DNA of 38,754 nucleotides from Nitrosomonas sp. (GCA_017994575.1 JAGOKN010000019.1:1-38754); one strand, 5' to 3'; shown: positions 14,205 through 23,403, counted from the stretch's first letter. Translations and numbers: made by a program. Notes: generated from the sequence alone by a model not told the origin.

Positions 14205-14615
14205 ATGATTAGAAATTTTTATTCACTGCCATTGCGTGTCTATTATCAGGATACAGACGCTGGCGGAGTGGTATATCATTCAACCTATCTTAATTTCATG
14301 GAACGAGCACGCTATGAATGGCTGCGTGAATTGGGATTCAATGCCAATGCATTGATTGAAATTCACCAAGTATTATTCATGGTACGCTCGCTTGAGATTG
14401 AATATTTCAAACCAGCGGTACTGGATGATTTGTTGCAGGTGACGGTGGCGGTAACGGATATGGGTAGGAGTCGCATCACACTATCGCAGGAAATTTTACG
14501 CAATCAGATCAAATTAGTGAATGCCACAATTCATGTGGTGTGTGTCGGTACAGAAAGACTCAAGCCAGTCAGTATTCCTGTGCCATTACGTGAGAAAATT
14601 GGGAAACCCGCATGA
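14205..14615 (+). CDS. ybgC: Tol-Pal-linked acyl-CoA thioesterase YbgC
   Basis: The 136-aa hotdog-fold 4-hydroxybenzoyl-CoA thioesterase-type protein carries the active-site signature RVYYQDTDAGGVVYHSTY (Asp16 or Asp18), then NFMERARYEWLRELG. YbgC hydrolyses acyl-CoAs and is tied to phospholipid metabolism at the inner membrane. It is the usual first gene of the tol-pal cluster. Its stop overlaps the tolQ start by four bases, so the two are translationally coupled. Confidence 0.93.
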   Translation: MIRNFYSLPLRVYYQDTDAGGVVYHSTYLNFMERARYEWLRELGFNANALIEIHQVLFMVRSLEIEYFKPAVLDDLLQVTVAVTDMGRSRITLSQEILRNQIKLVNATIHVVCVGTERLKPVSIPVPLREKIGKPA

Positions 14616-15292
14616 GTACAACAGTAACACAAGATATGTCATTTCTGCATTTGATCAGTAGCGCCAGTTTGTTGGTGCAACTGGTGATGTTGATTTTGGT
14701 CATGATTTCACTTTTATCCTGGTGGTTTATTTTTCGCAAATTATTTGTCATTCGTAATGAAATAAAGAAAACCGATGAATTTGAGGATGTTTTTTGGCGT
14801 GGCGTCGATTTGAATGCGCTGTATCAGCGTACAACCAGTTCACGGTATGCGTCAGGCAGTTTGGAACGTATCTTCGCTGCCGGCTTTGGTGAATTTAATA
14901 AGCATCCATCAGGTACCGATCTCGATGCGGTGATGGAAAGTACGCGTAGGGCCATGCGAGCCACTTATCAGCGTGAAATGGATTATCTGGAATCTCATTT
15001 GTCATTTTTGGCTACGGTTGGATCAGTTAGTCCTTATGTCGGTTTATTGGGAACAGTATGGGGAATTATGAATTCTTTTCGCAGCTTATCCAGTATGACT
15101 CAAGCAACCATTGCGCACGTTGCGCCAGGAATTGCAGAAGCTTTGATTGCAACCGCAATGGGTTTGTTTGCGGCGATTCCCGCTGTAGTGGCCTATAACC
15201 GCTATGCCAGCGATACGGATCAATTAGCCACGCGATTTGAAAGCTTCATGGAAGAATTGTCCAATGTGCTGCAACGGCGCGCAGCTGAATAA
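14612..15292 (+). CDS. tolQ: TolQ, Tol-Pal proton channel subunit
   Basis: The 226-aa MotA/TolQ/ExbB-family inner-membrane protein has three spans: about 20-42, 135-155 and 170-195. The family signature is GSVSPYVGLLGTVWGIM in span two, then IAEALIATAMGLFAAIPAV in span three. With TolR it uses the proton motive force to energise TolA, which pulls the outer membrane inward at division. The start codon overlaps ybgC, and tolR follows after 19 bp with AAGAGGA as ribosome site. Confidence 0.95.
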   Translation: MSTTVTQDMSFLHLISSASLLVQLVMLILVMISLLSWWFIFRKLFVIRNEIKKTDEFEDVFWRGVDLNALYQRTTSSRYASGSLERIFAAGFGEFNKHPSGTDLDAVMESTRRAMRATYQREMDYLESHLSFLATVGSVSPYVGLLGTVWGIMNSFRSLSSMTQATIAHVAPGIAEALIATAMGLFAAIPAVVAYNRYASDTDQLATRFESFMEELSNVLQRRAAE

Positions 15293-15311
15293 ACAGAATT
15301 AAGAGGATTTT

Positions 15312-15725
15312 ATGGCTCGCCGTGCTAAGCGTAGACTAATGAATGAAATCAATGTGGTTCCCTATATTGATGTCATGTTGGTGTTGCTGATCATTTTTAT
15401 GATTACAGCGCCCATGATTAATCATGGGCAGATTGAGTTGCCGCAAATCGGAAAATCTTTGGCGACACCAACGGCGCCCTTGGAAGTGATTATCAAAGCA
15501 GATGGCGGTCTTACACTGCGTGATCGCGCTAAATCAAATACCGAACAAAAAGTGGATCGCAAGCAATTGATCGATGCCATTAAACAAAAGCAGGCACAAA
15601 ATGCCGACCAGCCTGTTGTCATTGCCGCTGACAAAAATGTGCGTTATGAAGAGGTCATTAAAGTAATGGATATTCTGCAGCAGAACCAAGTGCAGAAAGT
15701 TGGCTTGTTGGCTCAACAAAAATGA
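15312..15725 (+). CDS. tolR: TolR, Tol-Pal energising subunit
   Basis: The 137-aa ExbD/TolR-family protein has a short cytoplasmic basic N-terminus (ARRAKRRLMNEINVVP). The single span YIDVMLVLLIIFMITAP contains the proton-carrying Asp (Asp20 or so). A periplasmic domain with VIKADGG and VVIAADKNVRYEEVIKVMD follows. Length and motifs are as in the family. It partners TolQ and TolA. The start is supported by a good ribosome site (AAGAGGA). The tolA gene starts 10 bp after its stop. Confidence 0.95.
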   Translation: MARRAKRRLMNEINVVPYIDVMLVLLIIFMITAPMINHGQIELPQIGKSLATPTAPLEVIIKADGGLTLRDRAKSNTEQKVDRKQLIDAIKQKQAQNADQPVVIAADKNVRYEEVIKVMDILQQNQVQKVGLLAQQK

Positions 15726-15735
15726 ACGATTTTTA

Positions 15736-16731
15736 ATGAATGTGAGCGTATTACGCAATTCTTCCCATTCTGAACCAAGATCATTATTGGCGGGTGCGCT
15801 GGCAGTGTTGGTGCACCTTATTTTCGTTGCTATGTTGATTTTTGGTTTGAACTGGAAAGATCATCCTCCTGAAGGCATGGTGGTGGATATATGGGCTGAG
15901 CTTCCTCAGCCAACACGGGAGCCTGTAAAAACTGTAACACCTCCCAAACAAGAATCTAAGGCTGTGCAGGAACCGGTTAAACCTAAACCGGAGCCACCTA
16001 AACCAGAACCACCGCCTGAGCCAGTCAAATCTGAACCCCTCAAGCCGGCGCCTCAGAAAGCGGTGACGACTCCTCTTGTCAAAAAACCGGATATTGCGCT
16101 GAAGCAGAAGCCTGAGCCAATTAAAGAAGATAAACCGGATCTGCAAGAACAAAAGAAAAAAGAACAAGAGAAGGTCAAGGAACAAGAAAAAATAAAGGAA
16201 CTGGAAAAACAAAAAGAGTTGGAGAAAAAGAAAGAATTAGAAAAGCAAAAAGAGCTTGAGAAAAAGAAGGCGCTTGAGAAACAAAAGGAATTAGATAAGC
16301 AGAAGGAACTGGAAAAACAAAAAGAATTGCAAAAACAGAAGGAAAAAGAGCAAGCCATTCAACGACAACGAGAGCAAGAAGCCAAGGCTCAACGAGAAGC
16401 TGAAGCTAAGCGCGCTGCACAGCAGGCTGCGGCCAGGAATCTTGTAACCAATGAAGTGTCGAAATACAAGGCTTTGATTCTGGCTAAAATAAGAAGCCGT
16501 ATCGTGATGCCGCCAGATTTACCAGGTAATCCCGTTGCTGAATTCAATGTGACGCTACTTCCAGGAGGCGATATTTTAGATGTCAGGTTGAGTAAGAGTA
16601 GTGGTCACGCAGCATTTGATAGTGCTGTCGAGCGTGCCATATTTTTATCCAAGCCGTTGCCGTTGCCGCCCGATCCTGCTTTGTTTGGCGAATTTCGTAA
16701 TTTGAATATTAAAGTGCATTATCGCGAATGA
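15736..16731 (+). CDS. tolA: TolA, Tol-Pal spanning protein
   Basis: The 331-aa protein has a short cytoplasmic start, one membrane helix (LLAGALAVLVHLIFVAMLIF, about 16-36) and a proline-rich linker with KPEPPKPEPP repeats. A very long charged helix of near-perfect KELEKQ-type repeats covers about 135-240. The compact C-terminal TonB/TolA-like domain (about 250-331) contains PGNPVAEFNVTLLPGGDILDVRLSKSSG. It reaches across the periplasm to Pal and TolB. ATG 15736 is chosen because the membrane helix then stands at the normal distance; a TTG in the same frame at 15700 would add 12 residues. No strong ribosome site is visible, and coupling to tolR is likely. Confidence 0.92.
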   Translation: MNVSVLRNSSHSEPRSLLAGALAVLVHLIFVAMLIFGLNWKDHPPEGMVVDIWAELPQPTREPVKTVTPPKQESKAVQEPVKPKPEPPKPEPPPEPVKSEPLKPAPQKAVTTPLVKKPDIALKQKPEPIKEDKPDLQEQKKKEQEKVKEQEKIKELEKQKELEKKKELEKQKELEKKKALEKQKELDKQKELEKQKELQKQKEKEQAIQRQREQEAKAQREAEAKRAAQQAAARNLVTNEVSKYKALILAKIRSRIVMPPDLPGNPVAEFNVTLLPGGDILDVRLSKSSGHAAFDSAVERAIFLSKPLPLPPDPALFGEFRNLNIKVHYRE

Positions 16732-16776
16732 TTGCTATAATCAGCGTGAATTTTTTGGTTCCTAACATTTAAACTT

Positions 16777-18075
16777 ATGTCAATTCATTGGTATCCCTAT
16801 ATTCGTAGTGCATTGATTGTTTTCTTGGGATTGATGAGTGTGTGTGCTCATGCCCAACTGAATATCGAAATTTTTGGTGGCGGAGCATCGCGTATTCCGA
16901 TAGCGATTGTTCCATTTGCCGAAGAAAATAAGTTGCAGCAAAGCCTTACTCCAGTCATCGGCGCTGATCTGCAGAGAACCGGTTTATTTAAATTGGTTGA
17001 TCCTGCCGGGCTGTCGCCGCATGCGCCTGTGGAAGTGGTTTATTCTGACTGGATGAATCGCGGGGTTAATGCATTGGTAATTGGGCGTATCGTCAGTTTG
17101 CCGGGCAATCAAGTGGAAATTCAATTTCGTTTGATGGACGTGGCAAAGAAATCGCAACTAACAGGTTTAGCCATTACTGTGCCTGTTACTCAATTACGTG
17201 CTGCAGCACATCGAATCGCTGATGTTATCTATGAAGCATTGACGGGGGATGTAGGCGTATTCAGCACGCGCATCGCTTATGTGATCAAACGAGGCAATAA
17301 GTATGCATTGCAAGTTGCCGATGCTGATGGGTATAACGCGCAGTCGATTATTGAATATACCGAACCAATCATTTCTCCCGCTTGGTCACCGGATGGCAAT
17401 CAATTAGCTTACGTTTCATTTGAAAATAAAAAACCGATAGTTTATGTACAGACATTATCCACGCGTGAACGCAGGGCGGTTGCCAGCTTCAAAGGCAGCA
17501 ACAGTGCGCCGGCCTGGTCTCCTGATGGTAAAAAGCTGGCTGTTGTATTGACTGGACAAGGTGGCTCGCAAATATTCCTGATCAATGCGGATGGGAGTGG
17601 TTTGCAAAGGTTGAGTAAAAGTTCCGGCATTGATACCGAACCTAACTTTTCTCCTGATGGGCGATTCATTATATTTACTTCCGATCGCGGAGGCAGTCCT
17701 CAAATTTATCGTATGCCCATTACCAGTACCGAAAGCAGTAATGCTGAGCGCCTGACTTTTGAAGGCAGTTACAACGTTAGCCCCGACTTTAGTCAAGATG
17801 GTAAAAGCTTTACTTTTATCCATCGCAATAATAGTCAGTTTAATGTGGCGGTACAGGAGATTGGTTCGCGGCAGATGCAGATATTGACTAACTCAAAATT
17901 CGATGAATCCCCTAGCTTTGCACCTAACGGTAAGATGATCTTATACGCAACTGAGGTGAATGGGCATGGTATATTATCTGCTGTTTCCCGGGATGGGCAA
18001 ACCAGACAGCATCTTTCTGTGCAGACAGGTGATATCAGAGAGCCGGCGTGGGGGCCTTTGCCTAAATGGAAGTAA
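16777..18075 (+). CDS. tolB: TolB, periplasmic beta-propeller of Tol-Pal
   Basis: The 432-aa precursor has a signal peptide ending near CAHA (about residue 26). The mature N-terminus QLNIEIFGGGASRIPIAIVPF is the TolA-binding region. An alpha/beta N-domain is followed by a six-blade propeller of WSPDGxxLAYVS-type repeats, seen five or six times: PAWSPDGNQLAYVS, PAWSPDGKKLAVV and NFSPDGRFIIFTS. TolB binds Pal and is released by TolA. A TATAAT at 16736-16741 could give it an extra promoter, but no good -35 is visible. Pal follows after 33 bp. Confidence 0.95.
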   Translation: MSIHWYPYIRSALIVFLGLMSVCAHAQLNIEIFGGGASRIPIAIVPFAEENKLQQSLTPVIGADLQRTGLFKLVDPAGLSPHAPVEVVYSDWMNRGVNALVIGRIVSLPGNQVEIQFRLMDVAKKSQLTGLAITVPVTQLRAAAHRIADVIYEALTGDVGVFSTRIAYVIKRGNKYALQVADADGYNAQSIIEYTEPIISPAWSPDGNQLAYVSFENKKPIVYVQTLSTRERRAVASFKGSNSAPAWSPDGKKLAVVLTGQGGSQIFLINADGSGLQRLSKSSGIDTEPNFSPDGRFIIFTSDRGGSPQIYRMPITSTESSNAERLTFEGSYNVSPDFSQDGKSFTFIHRNNSQFNVAVQEIGSRQMQILTNSKFDESPSFAPNGKMILYATEVNGHGILSAVSRDGQTRQHLSVQTGDIREPAWGPLPKWK

Positions 18076-18108
18076 CGCTTTAGATTTTTAAATAAGAGGA
18101 GTGAATAG

Positions 18109-18633
18109 ATGAGAAAGTTACTAGGTGTTTCGTTGATTGTTTTGTTATCAGCCTGCGCCAGCCAAACAACGCAACCCGAAGTTGAAGATCTGGCAGGTGG
18201 TGCGGGCACAGGTAGTGGTTTAGGAGGAAGTGATTTGATGGGTTCCGGTTCTGGTAGTCCCGGCTATTTCAGTCAATTGCAGGATCCCAATAGTATTCTG
18301 TCTCAGCGTAGCGTTTTCTATGACTATGATAGTTATACGGTAAAAGGTGAGTACAGAGAGTTGGTGCTGTCTCATGCTAAATTCTTACGTGATCATGCTG
18401 ATGCCAGCGTGATTCTACAAGGAAATACCGATGATCGCGGCAGTCGTGAATACAATCTTGCTTTGGGTCAGCGTCGCGCAGATAGTGTAAAAAATATGAT
18501 GACTTTGTCCGGTGCCAGAGATGGTCAAATTGAGTCTGTCAGCTTGGGTGAAGAAAAACCTCGTGACTTGGGGCAAGGTGAATCAACATGGAGTCAAAAT
18601 CGTCGTACAGATATTATTTATCGAGGTGAATAA
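18109..18633 (+). CDS. pal: Pal, peptidoglycan-associated lipoprotein
   Basis: The 174-aa outer-membrane lipoprotein has the lipobox LLSAC with Cys16, a Gly/Ser-rich linker, then an OmpA-like domain. SVFYDYDSYTV opens the domain. GNTDDRGSREYNLALGQRRAD holds the peptidoglycan-binding Asp and Arg, and the C-terminus is QNRRTDIIY. It links the outer membrane to the wall and is the endpoint of the Tol system. AGAGGAG lies 7 bases before the ATG. cpoB starts 2 bp after the stop. Confidence 0.95.
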   Translation: MRKLLGVSLIVLLSACASQTTQPEVEDLAGGAGTGSGLGGSDLMGSGSGSPGYFSQLQDPNSILSQRSVFYDYDSYTVKGEYRELVLSHAKFLRDHADASVILQGNTDDRGSREYNLALGQRRADSVKNMMTLSGARDGQIESVSLGEEKPRDLGQGESTWSQNRRTDIIYRGE

Positions 18634-18635
18634 AT

Positions 18636-19526
18636 ATGCTGCTACGCGCTTTCTGTCTAGTGTTGTTAATGAGCAGTAATGTTAGCTATGCAGCATTGTT
18701 TGGCGATGAGGAAGCCCGCGAACAGATTAAAGCATTACGTAAGCAAGTGAGTGAAATGGAAGCGCGTATTGCCAAGATGGAAGAGGCACTTAATAATCAA
18801 GCATTACTCGAACTGTATACAAAAGTTGAAACGCTTGGGCTTGATCTGGGAAAATTGAATGGTCAAATAGAAATGCTGGGTAACGAAAATACTTTGTTAC
18901 AAAAGCGGCAAAAGGATTTCTATATTGACCTGGATAACAGGCTGCGTCTGCTCGAACAGCCTGATAAACAAGTGCCTTCTTCAATAGAATCGAAAAAATC
19001 TTCTAGCGGCTTGGCAACACCGCAATCCAAACAAACGGCTATCGCTCCTTCGGCTAATACGGCTTCTGAACCTGTATCAACTGGGGAAGCGGTGGCTTCA
19101 ATGCAGTTTGATTCCGGGGCATCATCTGCTACTGAATTGACGCCAGCGAGTCCAGTGGAAAATAATGCTTATCAGGAGGCTTATGCTTTGTTCAAAAATG
19201 GTGATTATGCTAGTGCTATAGGGCAGTTTGAAAGTTTTCTAGAAAACTATCCACAATCTAACCTGGCGCCGGGCGCCGCTTATTGGATTGGAAATGCACG
19301 TTACGCACTGCGAGATTATCAGTTGGCAATCGATGCGCAAAAAAGACTGATTAATAAATATCCGAATAGTCAGAAAGCACCAGATGCATTTCTGAATATC
19401 GCCAGCAGCCAGTATGAAATGGGTGATAGTAAGGCAAGCAAACAAACTTTAGAAAATCTGGTGGCAAAATATCCGCATAGTGAGGCTGCTAAGAAGGCCA
19501 AACAACGTTTAGCCAATATCAAATAA
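18636..19526 (+). CDS. cpoB: CpoB (YbgF), division coordinator with TPR repeats
   Basis: The 296-aa periplasmic protein has a signal peptide ending near YAA (about residue 20). A trimerising coiled coil covers 25-100 (EQIKALRKQVSEMEARIAKM), followed by a Ser/Thr/Ala-rich linker. Three TPR-like repeats begin at AYQEAYALFKNGDYASAIGQF (the YbgF domain, about 178-296). CpoB links the Tol system to the peptidoglycan synthase PBP1B in E. coli. It is the last tol-pal gene; queE follows after 90 bp. Confidence 0.93.
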   Translation: MLLRAFCLVLLMSSNVSYAALFGDEEAREQIKALRKQVSEMEARIAKMEEALNNQALLELYTKVETLGLDLGKLNGQIEMLGNENTLLQKRQKDFYIDLDNRLRLLEQPDKQVPSSIESKKSSSGLATPQSKQTAIAPSANTASEPVSTGEAVASMQFDSGASSATELTPASPVENNAYQEAYALFKNGDYASAIGQFESFLENYPQSNLAPGAAYWIGNARYALRDYQLAIDAQKRLINKYPNSQKAPDAFLNIASSQYEMGDSKASKQTLENLVAKYPHSEAAKKAKQRLANIK

Positions 19527-19616
19527 ATTCTGACCAAATAAATAGCAGCTAACTATTTGTTGCATTAACCAAAAAGTAATGTAGTTGAATCTCTTTCCTC
19601 TAGGTGATCAAATATT

Positions 19617-20273
19617 GTGCAAGCGTTAGAAACGACAACCTTGCGTGTCAGTGAAATTTTCTTTTCTTTACAGGGTGAAACAAGTCGCGTTGGATTGCCA
19701 ACGGTGTTTGTGCGTTTGACGGGCTGTCCACTACGTTGCGGTTACTGTGATACGGCTTATGCTTTTACCGGAGGAGAGTCTATATCCATAAGCATGATTC
19801 TGGAGCAGGTCGCTCAACATCAAGCCAGTTATGTCACGGTGACAGGCGGTGAGCCATTGGCACAGAAATCCTGTTTGGTTCTACTGAAAGCACTTTGTGA
19901 TACAGGTTACTCAGTATCACTTGAAACCAGTGGTGCACTGGATCTATCCAAAGTGGACGCGCGTGTGTGTAAAGTCATGGATATCAAGACGCCTGGTTCA
20001 GGTGAGATGGATAAGAATCTTTGGTCTAATTTGAATTATCTGGCGCGACAAGATGAGATTAAGTTTGTATTGAACGATGAAGTCGATTATCAGTGGGCAT
20101 GTGAAATCATGCACGCCAAGCAATTGCACGTACTCTGTTCAATCTTATTTTCACCGGTGTATGCTAGCTTAGAACCTGCTACATTGGCTGCTTGGATATT
20201 GCGTGACAAGTTGCCGGTAAGAATGCAGATCCAAATGCATAAATTACTGTGGGGGGAGGGACCGGGGCGTTGA
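19617..20273 (+). CDS. queE: 7-carboxy-7-deazaguanine synthase QueE (radical SAM)
   Basis: The 218-aa enzyme rearranges 6-carboxytetrahydropterin to 7-carboxy-7-deazaguanine in queuosine synthesis. The iron-sulfur motif CPLRCGYC (Cys37, Cys41, Cys44) has the CxxxCxxC spacing. FFSLQGETSRVG precedes it, and VTVTGGEPLAQ binds SAM. The start is GTG 19617, with AGGTGA 9 bases before it. queC follows, and the order after cpoB is the same in many beta- and gammaproteobacteria. Confidence 0.93.
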   Translation: MQALETTTLRVSEIFFSLQGETSRVGLPTVFVRLTGCPLRCGYCDTAYAFTGGESISISMILEQVAQHQASYVTVTGGEPLAQKSCLVLLKALCDTGYSVSLETSGALDLSKVDARVCKVMDIKTPGSGEMDKNLWSNLNYLARQDEIKFVLNDEVDYQWACEIMHAKQLHVLCSILFSPVYASLEPATLAAWILRDKLPVRMQIQMHKLLWGEGPGR

Positions 20274-20313
20274 AACATAGAAAATACCGATCCATCACTT
20301 GGTTAATGAGCAA

Positions 20314-21015
20314 GTGAAAAAAGCGGTTGTATTGTTGTCTGGTGGCTTGGATTCCGCTACCGTGTTAGCAATTGCGCGCGACAGGCAGTTTGAATGTTAT
20401 GCATTAAGTGTCGATTATGGGCAGCGGCATCTATCCGAATTGCAAGCTGCAAAGAATGTTGCGCGATCGCTGAATTCCCGGATTCACCACATTATCAGGC
20501 TAGATCTTACCGAATTTGGGGGATCGGCACTAACCGATCGGTCAATTAATATTCCGGTTTCAGGAGAGAGTGTCGAGATTCCGGTGACTTATGTGCCTGC
20601 CAGGAATACCATCATGTTGTCATTGGCTCTGGCGTGGGCTGAAACACTGGATTGCCAGGATATTTTTATCGGTGTCAATGCGGTGGATTATTCCGGCTAC
20701 CCGGATTGTCGTCCGGAATTTATTCAAGCATTCGAGAATATGGCAAACTTGGCAACTAAAGCCGCTATCAAAGGCGGAAAGCTGTCCATTCATGCGCCGC
20801 TTATGTATCTATCCAAGCAAGAAATTATCCAGGAAGGACTTAAATTAGGTGTTGATTACCGCCTCACTGTTTCCTGCTATCAAGCTAATGAGGCGGGACA
20901 GGCTTGTGGTATATGTGATTCTTGTCGTATCCGACGCGCGGGATTTACTGCGGCTGGTGTGATCGATCCTACGCTCTATCTATCTTCCTTGTCTGGAGAA
21001 TATGATGAGAAATAA
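20314..21015 (+). CDS. queC: 7-cyano-7-deazaguanine synthase QueC
   Basis: The 233-aa enzyme converts carboxy-deazaguanine to preQ0 with ATP and ammonia. The PP-loop ATPase motif is [11 protein letters not shown] near the N-terminus, and VDYGQRH and [12 protein letters not shown] follow. The C-terminal zinc site is [18 protein letters not shown] (CxxxxxxxxCxxCxxC). I prefer GTG 20314, which gives the canonical [11 protein letters not shown] start; a TTG at 20299 would add five residues. It forms a unit with queE, and the gap is 40 bp or less. Confidence 0.93.
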   Translation: MKKAVVLLSGGLDSATVLAIARDRQFECYALSVDYGQRHLSELQAAKNVARSLNSRIHHIIRLDLTEFGGSALTDRSINIPVSGESVEIPVTYVPARNTIMLSLALAWAETLDCQDIFIGVNAVDYSGYPDCRPEFIQAFENMANLATKAAIKGGKLSIHAPLMYLSKQEIIQEGLKLGVDYRLTVSCYQANEAGQACGICDSCRIRRAGFTAAGVIDPTLYLSSLSGEYDEK

Positions 21016-21052
21016 CGATTAAACCTTTAACCAGTAAAGTGTTGAAAGAATT

Positions 21053-21400
21053 TTATTTTTTTTGAGTATTATTTTTATTGTTTTTCTCGCGCATTTTTTT
21101 ATCCAGCTTATCCATTTGCTCAGGCGTTAGTACTGCTTGCAAACTGGTGCGAGTTTGTTCCTGAATCAGTTGTAATTTTTTTCTTTCTTCATCAAACACA
21201 GCTTCCACTTTTTTTCTTTCAGTATTGAAAATGGCTTCAACTTTGGATTTTTGTGCGTCATTGAGCCCTAATTCTTTACTCATACGATTGAGGACATCTT
21301 TATTGTCCGCGGGGGCAGTGCTTTGTTTTTGTGCCAGAACACTCAGGGGAAATAGAAGAAGAACCAGGATCAATGTTGCGCTAATGAATTGCTTTTGCAT
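21053..21400 (-). CDS. Periplasmic helical protein with LTxxQ-like motif (Spy/CpxP-type)
   Basis: The 115-aa precursor has a signal peptide ending in VLA (about residue 23). The rest is helical and highly charged: MSKELGLNDAQKSKVEAIF, a repeated ERKKVEAVF/ERKKLQLI pattern, and LTPEQMDKLDKKM. The LTPEQ word and helical content resemble the LTxxQ family of periplasmic chaperones and metal sensors such as Spy and CpxP, but similarity is short. AGGTTC before the ATG is a fair ribosome site. It stands alone, convergent with queC. Confidence 0.6.
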   Translation of the reverse strand: MQKQFISATLILVLLLFPLSVLAQKQSTAPADNKDVLNRMSKELGLNDAQKSKVEAIFNTERKKVEAVFDEERKKLQLIQEQTRTSLQAVLTPEQMDKLDKKMREKNNKNNTQKK

Positions 21401-21577
21401 GAGAACCTCTGCCTAAAGTTTCTAAAATGTTGCATTAGCAAACAATTTCCATTTTCTAAAACAACAGGATAATTTCTTGAACAGCTCCGGTTTGATGGAA
21501 TCTTAACAGAAGCTGTGTTTTGAAGTGCATCGCATGTATTTGCTGCTGCTGAATTTCAGCCCCATTTACGCTTCTGT

Positions 21578-22342
21578 TTAGAACAAACCTGAAATGGAGC
21601 GTGCTAACCCATTGGTTAATTCAATGGCAGCTTCTTCATATTGCAAATTGACTTTATTGGCGGTGCTAACAACGCGAGTACGATATTTATTCATTTCACT
21701 GACTTTGGTGGAAGATTGTCTTCTTGCTCCTCCTACGCCTTGTTTAGCATCTTGTTGCCTGTCTTCACGAACAATTACGCCGTCTTCGGCCCGTTCTGCT
21801 ATTTCAACATCGGTAATGGCCATAAATGTCACATCCTTGACGGCAGCGCTGGCAATGGTATCAGCAATGCCGAAGGCCGCTGCGCCCGCCAATCCGCCAA
21901 TCCCTGCGCCACTCCAGCCGTCTATTGCAGCACCAGTAGCTGTTCCGACGGCGGCGCCGAGTGCAACGCCACCGTAACCGGATCTCAGCGCTGCTTCTGC
22001 GGCAGTGGGACTGGCTTTATCGACGCTTAAAATATTGACCTGCAGCCAATAATGCGCTTCCTTGGGATTGTTGGTAATACGGTAACCTCTTCCTTCGAGT
22101 GCCCTGGCCACGGTGCCCGTGATGTCAAAATTGGTTTTGTCAGAGGTATTGCGAATATTCAGATAAACAGTCTTTTGACTGGGCTCAACAGGATCCAGAA
22201 ATATGGAATCACTCATTTTAGTCTGAACATCCAGATCTTTTTTAGCAATCGATGTATGAACCGCCGCACATCCGCTTAAAATCAAAGAAAGTATCATAAT
22301 TCCTGTAAGAATCCAGGTGTTCTTTTTAATGAGATACCCCAT
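21578..22342 (-). CDS. TraT-like outer-membrane lipoprotein
   Basis: The 254-aa lipoprotein has a lipobox LSGCAA (Cys near residue 25). It follows the F-plasmid TraT pattern along its length. AVHTSIAKKDLDVQTKMSDSIFLDP opens it, then NIRNTSDK, GYRITNNPKEAHYWLQVNIL, a Gly/Ala-rich central region (about 125-165), AITDVEIAERA and KYRTRVVSTANKVNLQYEEA. TraT causes surface exclusion in conjugation and serum resistance. No tra gene is nearby, so here it is a chromosomal homologue with unknown role. The gene stands alone on the minus strand. Confidence 0.85.
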   Translation of the reverse strand: MGYLIKKNTWILTGIMILSLILSGCAAVHTSIAKKDLDVQTKMSDSIFLDPVEPSQKTVYLNIRNTSDKTNFDITGTVARALEGRGYRITNNPKEAHYWLQVNILSVDKASPTAAEAALRSGYGGVALGAAVGTATGAAIDGWSGAGIGGLAGAAAFGIADTIASAAVKDVTFMAITDVEIAERAEDGVIVREDRQQDAKQGVGGARRQSSTKVSEMNKYRTRVVSTANKVNLQYEEAAIELTNGLARSISGLF

Positions 22343-22464
22343 TTCATCTCCCTTTTAAATGTATTAGTGGGTAAGTAAAAAGTATTAAAAATCAAAATAA
22401 CTGATTGAGTTATTGAAAATTAATTGTTTTTTGATAGATTCTTCAATCAAGTTTCTTTGAACAA

Positions 22465-22818
22465 TTACCAGCCATAATAATAAGGATTATAGGCATTCAC
22501 GCCATAAAATCCCCCATAATACGGACGTGCGTAGCCTCCAAAATAACTGCCATAGCCAAAATTTTGTCCTGTAATACATCCGAGACCCATACATCCAGCG
22601 GTATAGCCTCGTGTCTTGGTTGGTGTTCCTCTTTGCGTAGCCTCTTTTAACGCTGCTGTTAACGAAGCATCATCAGGAACGCTGAAAGGTTTGGTAACTG
22701 TTTCTGCATTGAATTGTCTCTGAATTTCACTATTGTCCTGTCCGGCCCACGCATTGCTATGTATGATACACAACAATAAAGTGCTGATAAACGTAGGATT
22801 GAGATGAGTCTGAGTCAT
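22465..22818 (-). CDS. Secreted protein with Gly/Tyr-rich C-terminus
   Basis: The 117-aa product has a probable signal peptide ending in NAWA (about residue 25). A short polar middle follows, then a Gly/Tyr/Phe-rich end (YGSYFGGYARPYYGGFYG). Two Cys flank MGLG (CMGLGC). No family is recognised; the composition suggests a surface or wall-associated protein. AGGTGTTC before the ATG is a modest ribosome site. It lies on the same strand as the TraT-like gene, 120 bp upstream of it. Confidence 0.6.
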   Translation of the reverse strand: MTQTHLNPTFISTLLLCIIHSNAWAGQDNSEIQRQFNAETVTKPFSVPDDASLTAALKEATQRGTPTKTRGYTAGCMGLGCITGQNFGYGSYFGGYARPYYGGFYGVNAYNPYYYGW

Positions 22819-23022
22819 TGAACACCTCCAAGTATGTGATGAAGAATGTATTTATATTATATGGTTATTTCGATGAGCCAAGAATTTTTAAACGATCATT
22901 TTTTACTCATGATGAGTAAATTTCTGTTTGCCGAATAGCAATAAATTACCGTGCTGATTTTATCAGAACTGAGCGGTAGAATAAGTGTTGTTTAAATAAA
23001 AGTTGCTTTTAATTACAGTGTG
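22819..23022. other. Intergenic, no gene seen
   Basis: These 200 AT-rich bases between the secreted-protein gene and folB show no gene or strong hairpin. The region may hold the promoter of the secreted-protein gene. Confidence 0.4.
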
Positions 23023-23403
23023 CTAGTGATGTTTGGTTGATGGTGTTGCAGTTTTTGATGTGCGCTCAATACATATGCCCAATTTTTTTACTCCACGTAT
23101 AATGCCAAGCTTTGCAACGCTGACCTTGACCCAAGGTGAATGGAATTCCTGGAGAATGGTTTGTGCAATATATTCGGCCAGTGCTTCTAATAACGAAAAG
23201 TGCATGCCTACCAGAATTTCATTGATTCTTCTGATAATCATAGAATAATCCAAGGCGTCTTCAATGCTATCTGATTGACATGCGCGGCTGGTGGGTAATG
23301 CGATTTCCAGGTCTAGCTGAATGGTCTGACGGACTTTGCGCTCCCATGGATAAATTCCAATTAAAGTTTTTGCTTTGAAATCGTGTATAAAAATAATATC
23401 CAT
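23023..23403 (-). CDS. folB: Dihydroneopterin aldolase
   Basis: The 126-aa enzyme of folate synthesis cleaves dihydroneopterin to 6-hydroxymethyl-dihydropterin. The start MDIIFIHDFKAKTLIGIYPWERKVRQTI is the family N-terminus (compare VxxIIGIxxWE). DALDYSMIIRRI and the active-site helix SLLEALAEYIAQTIL follow. KLGIIRGVKKLGICIER is the C-terminal strand pair with the conserved Lys. It is divergent from plsY over 118 bp, as in many proteobacteria. Confidence 0.92.
   Translation of the reverse strand: MDIIFIHDFKAKTLIGIYPWERKVRQTIQLDLEIALPTSRACQSDSIEDALDYSMIIRRINEILVGMHFSLLEALAEYIAQTILQEFHSPWVKVSVAKLGIIRGVKKLGICIERTSKTATPSTKHH

Noticed and set aside
16053-16358. Minus-strand Ser/Phe/Cys-rich frame antisense to tolA, and the tolA codon repeats as a possible CRISPR or minisatellite array
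   Set aside because: The repeats are coding KELEKQ-type heptads of the TolA helix, with no fixed unit or spacers, and the antisense frame is their mirror.
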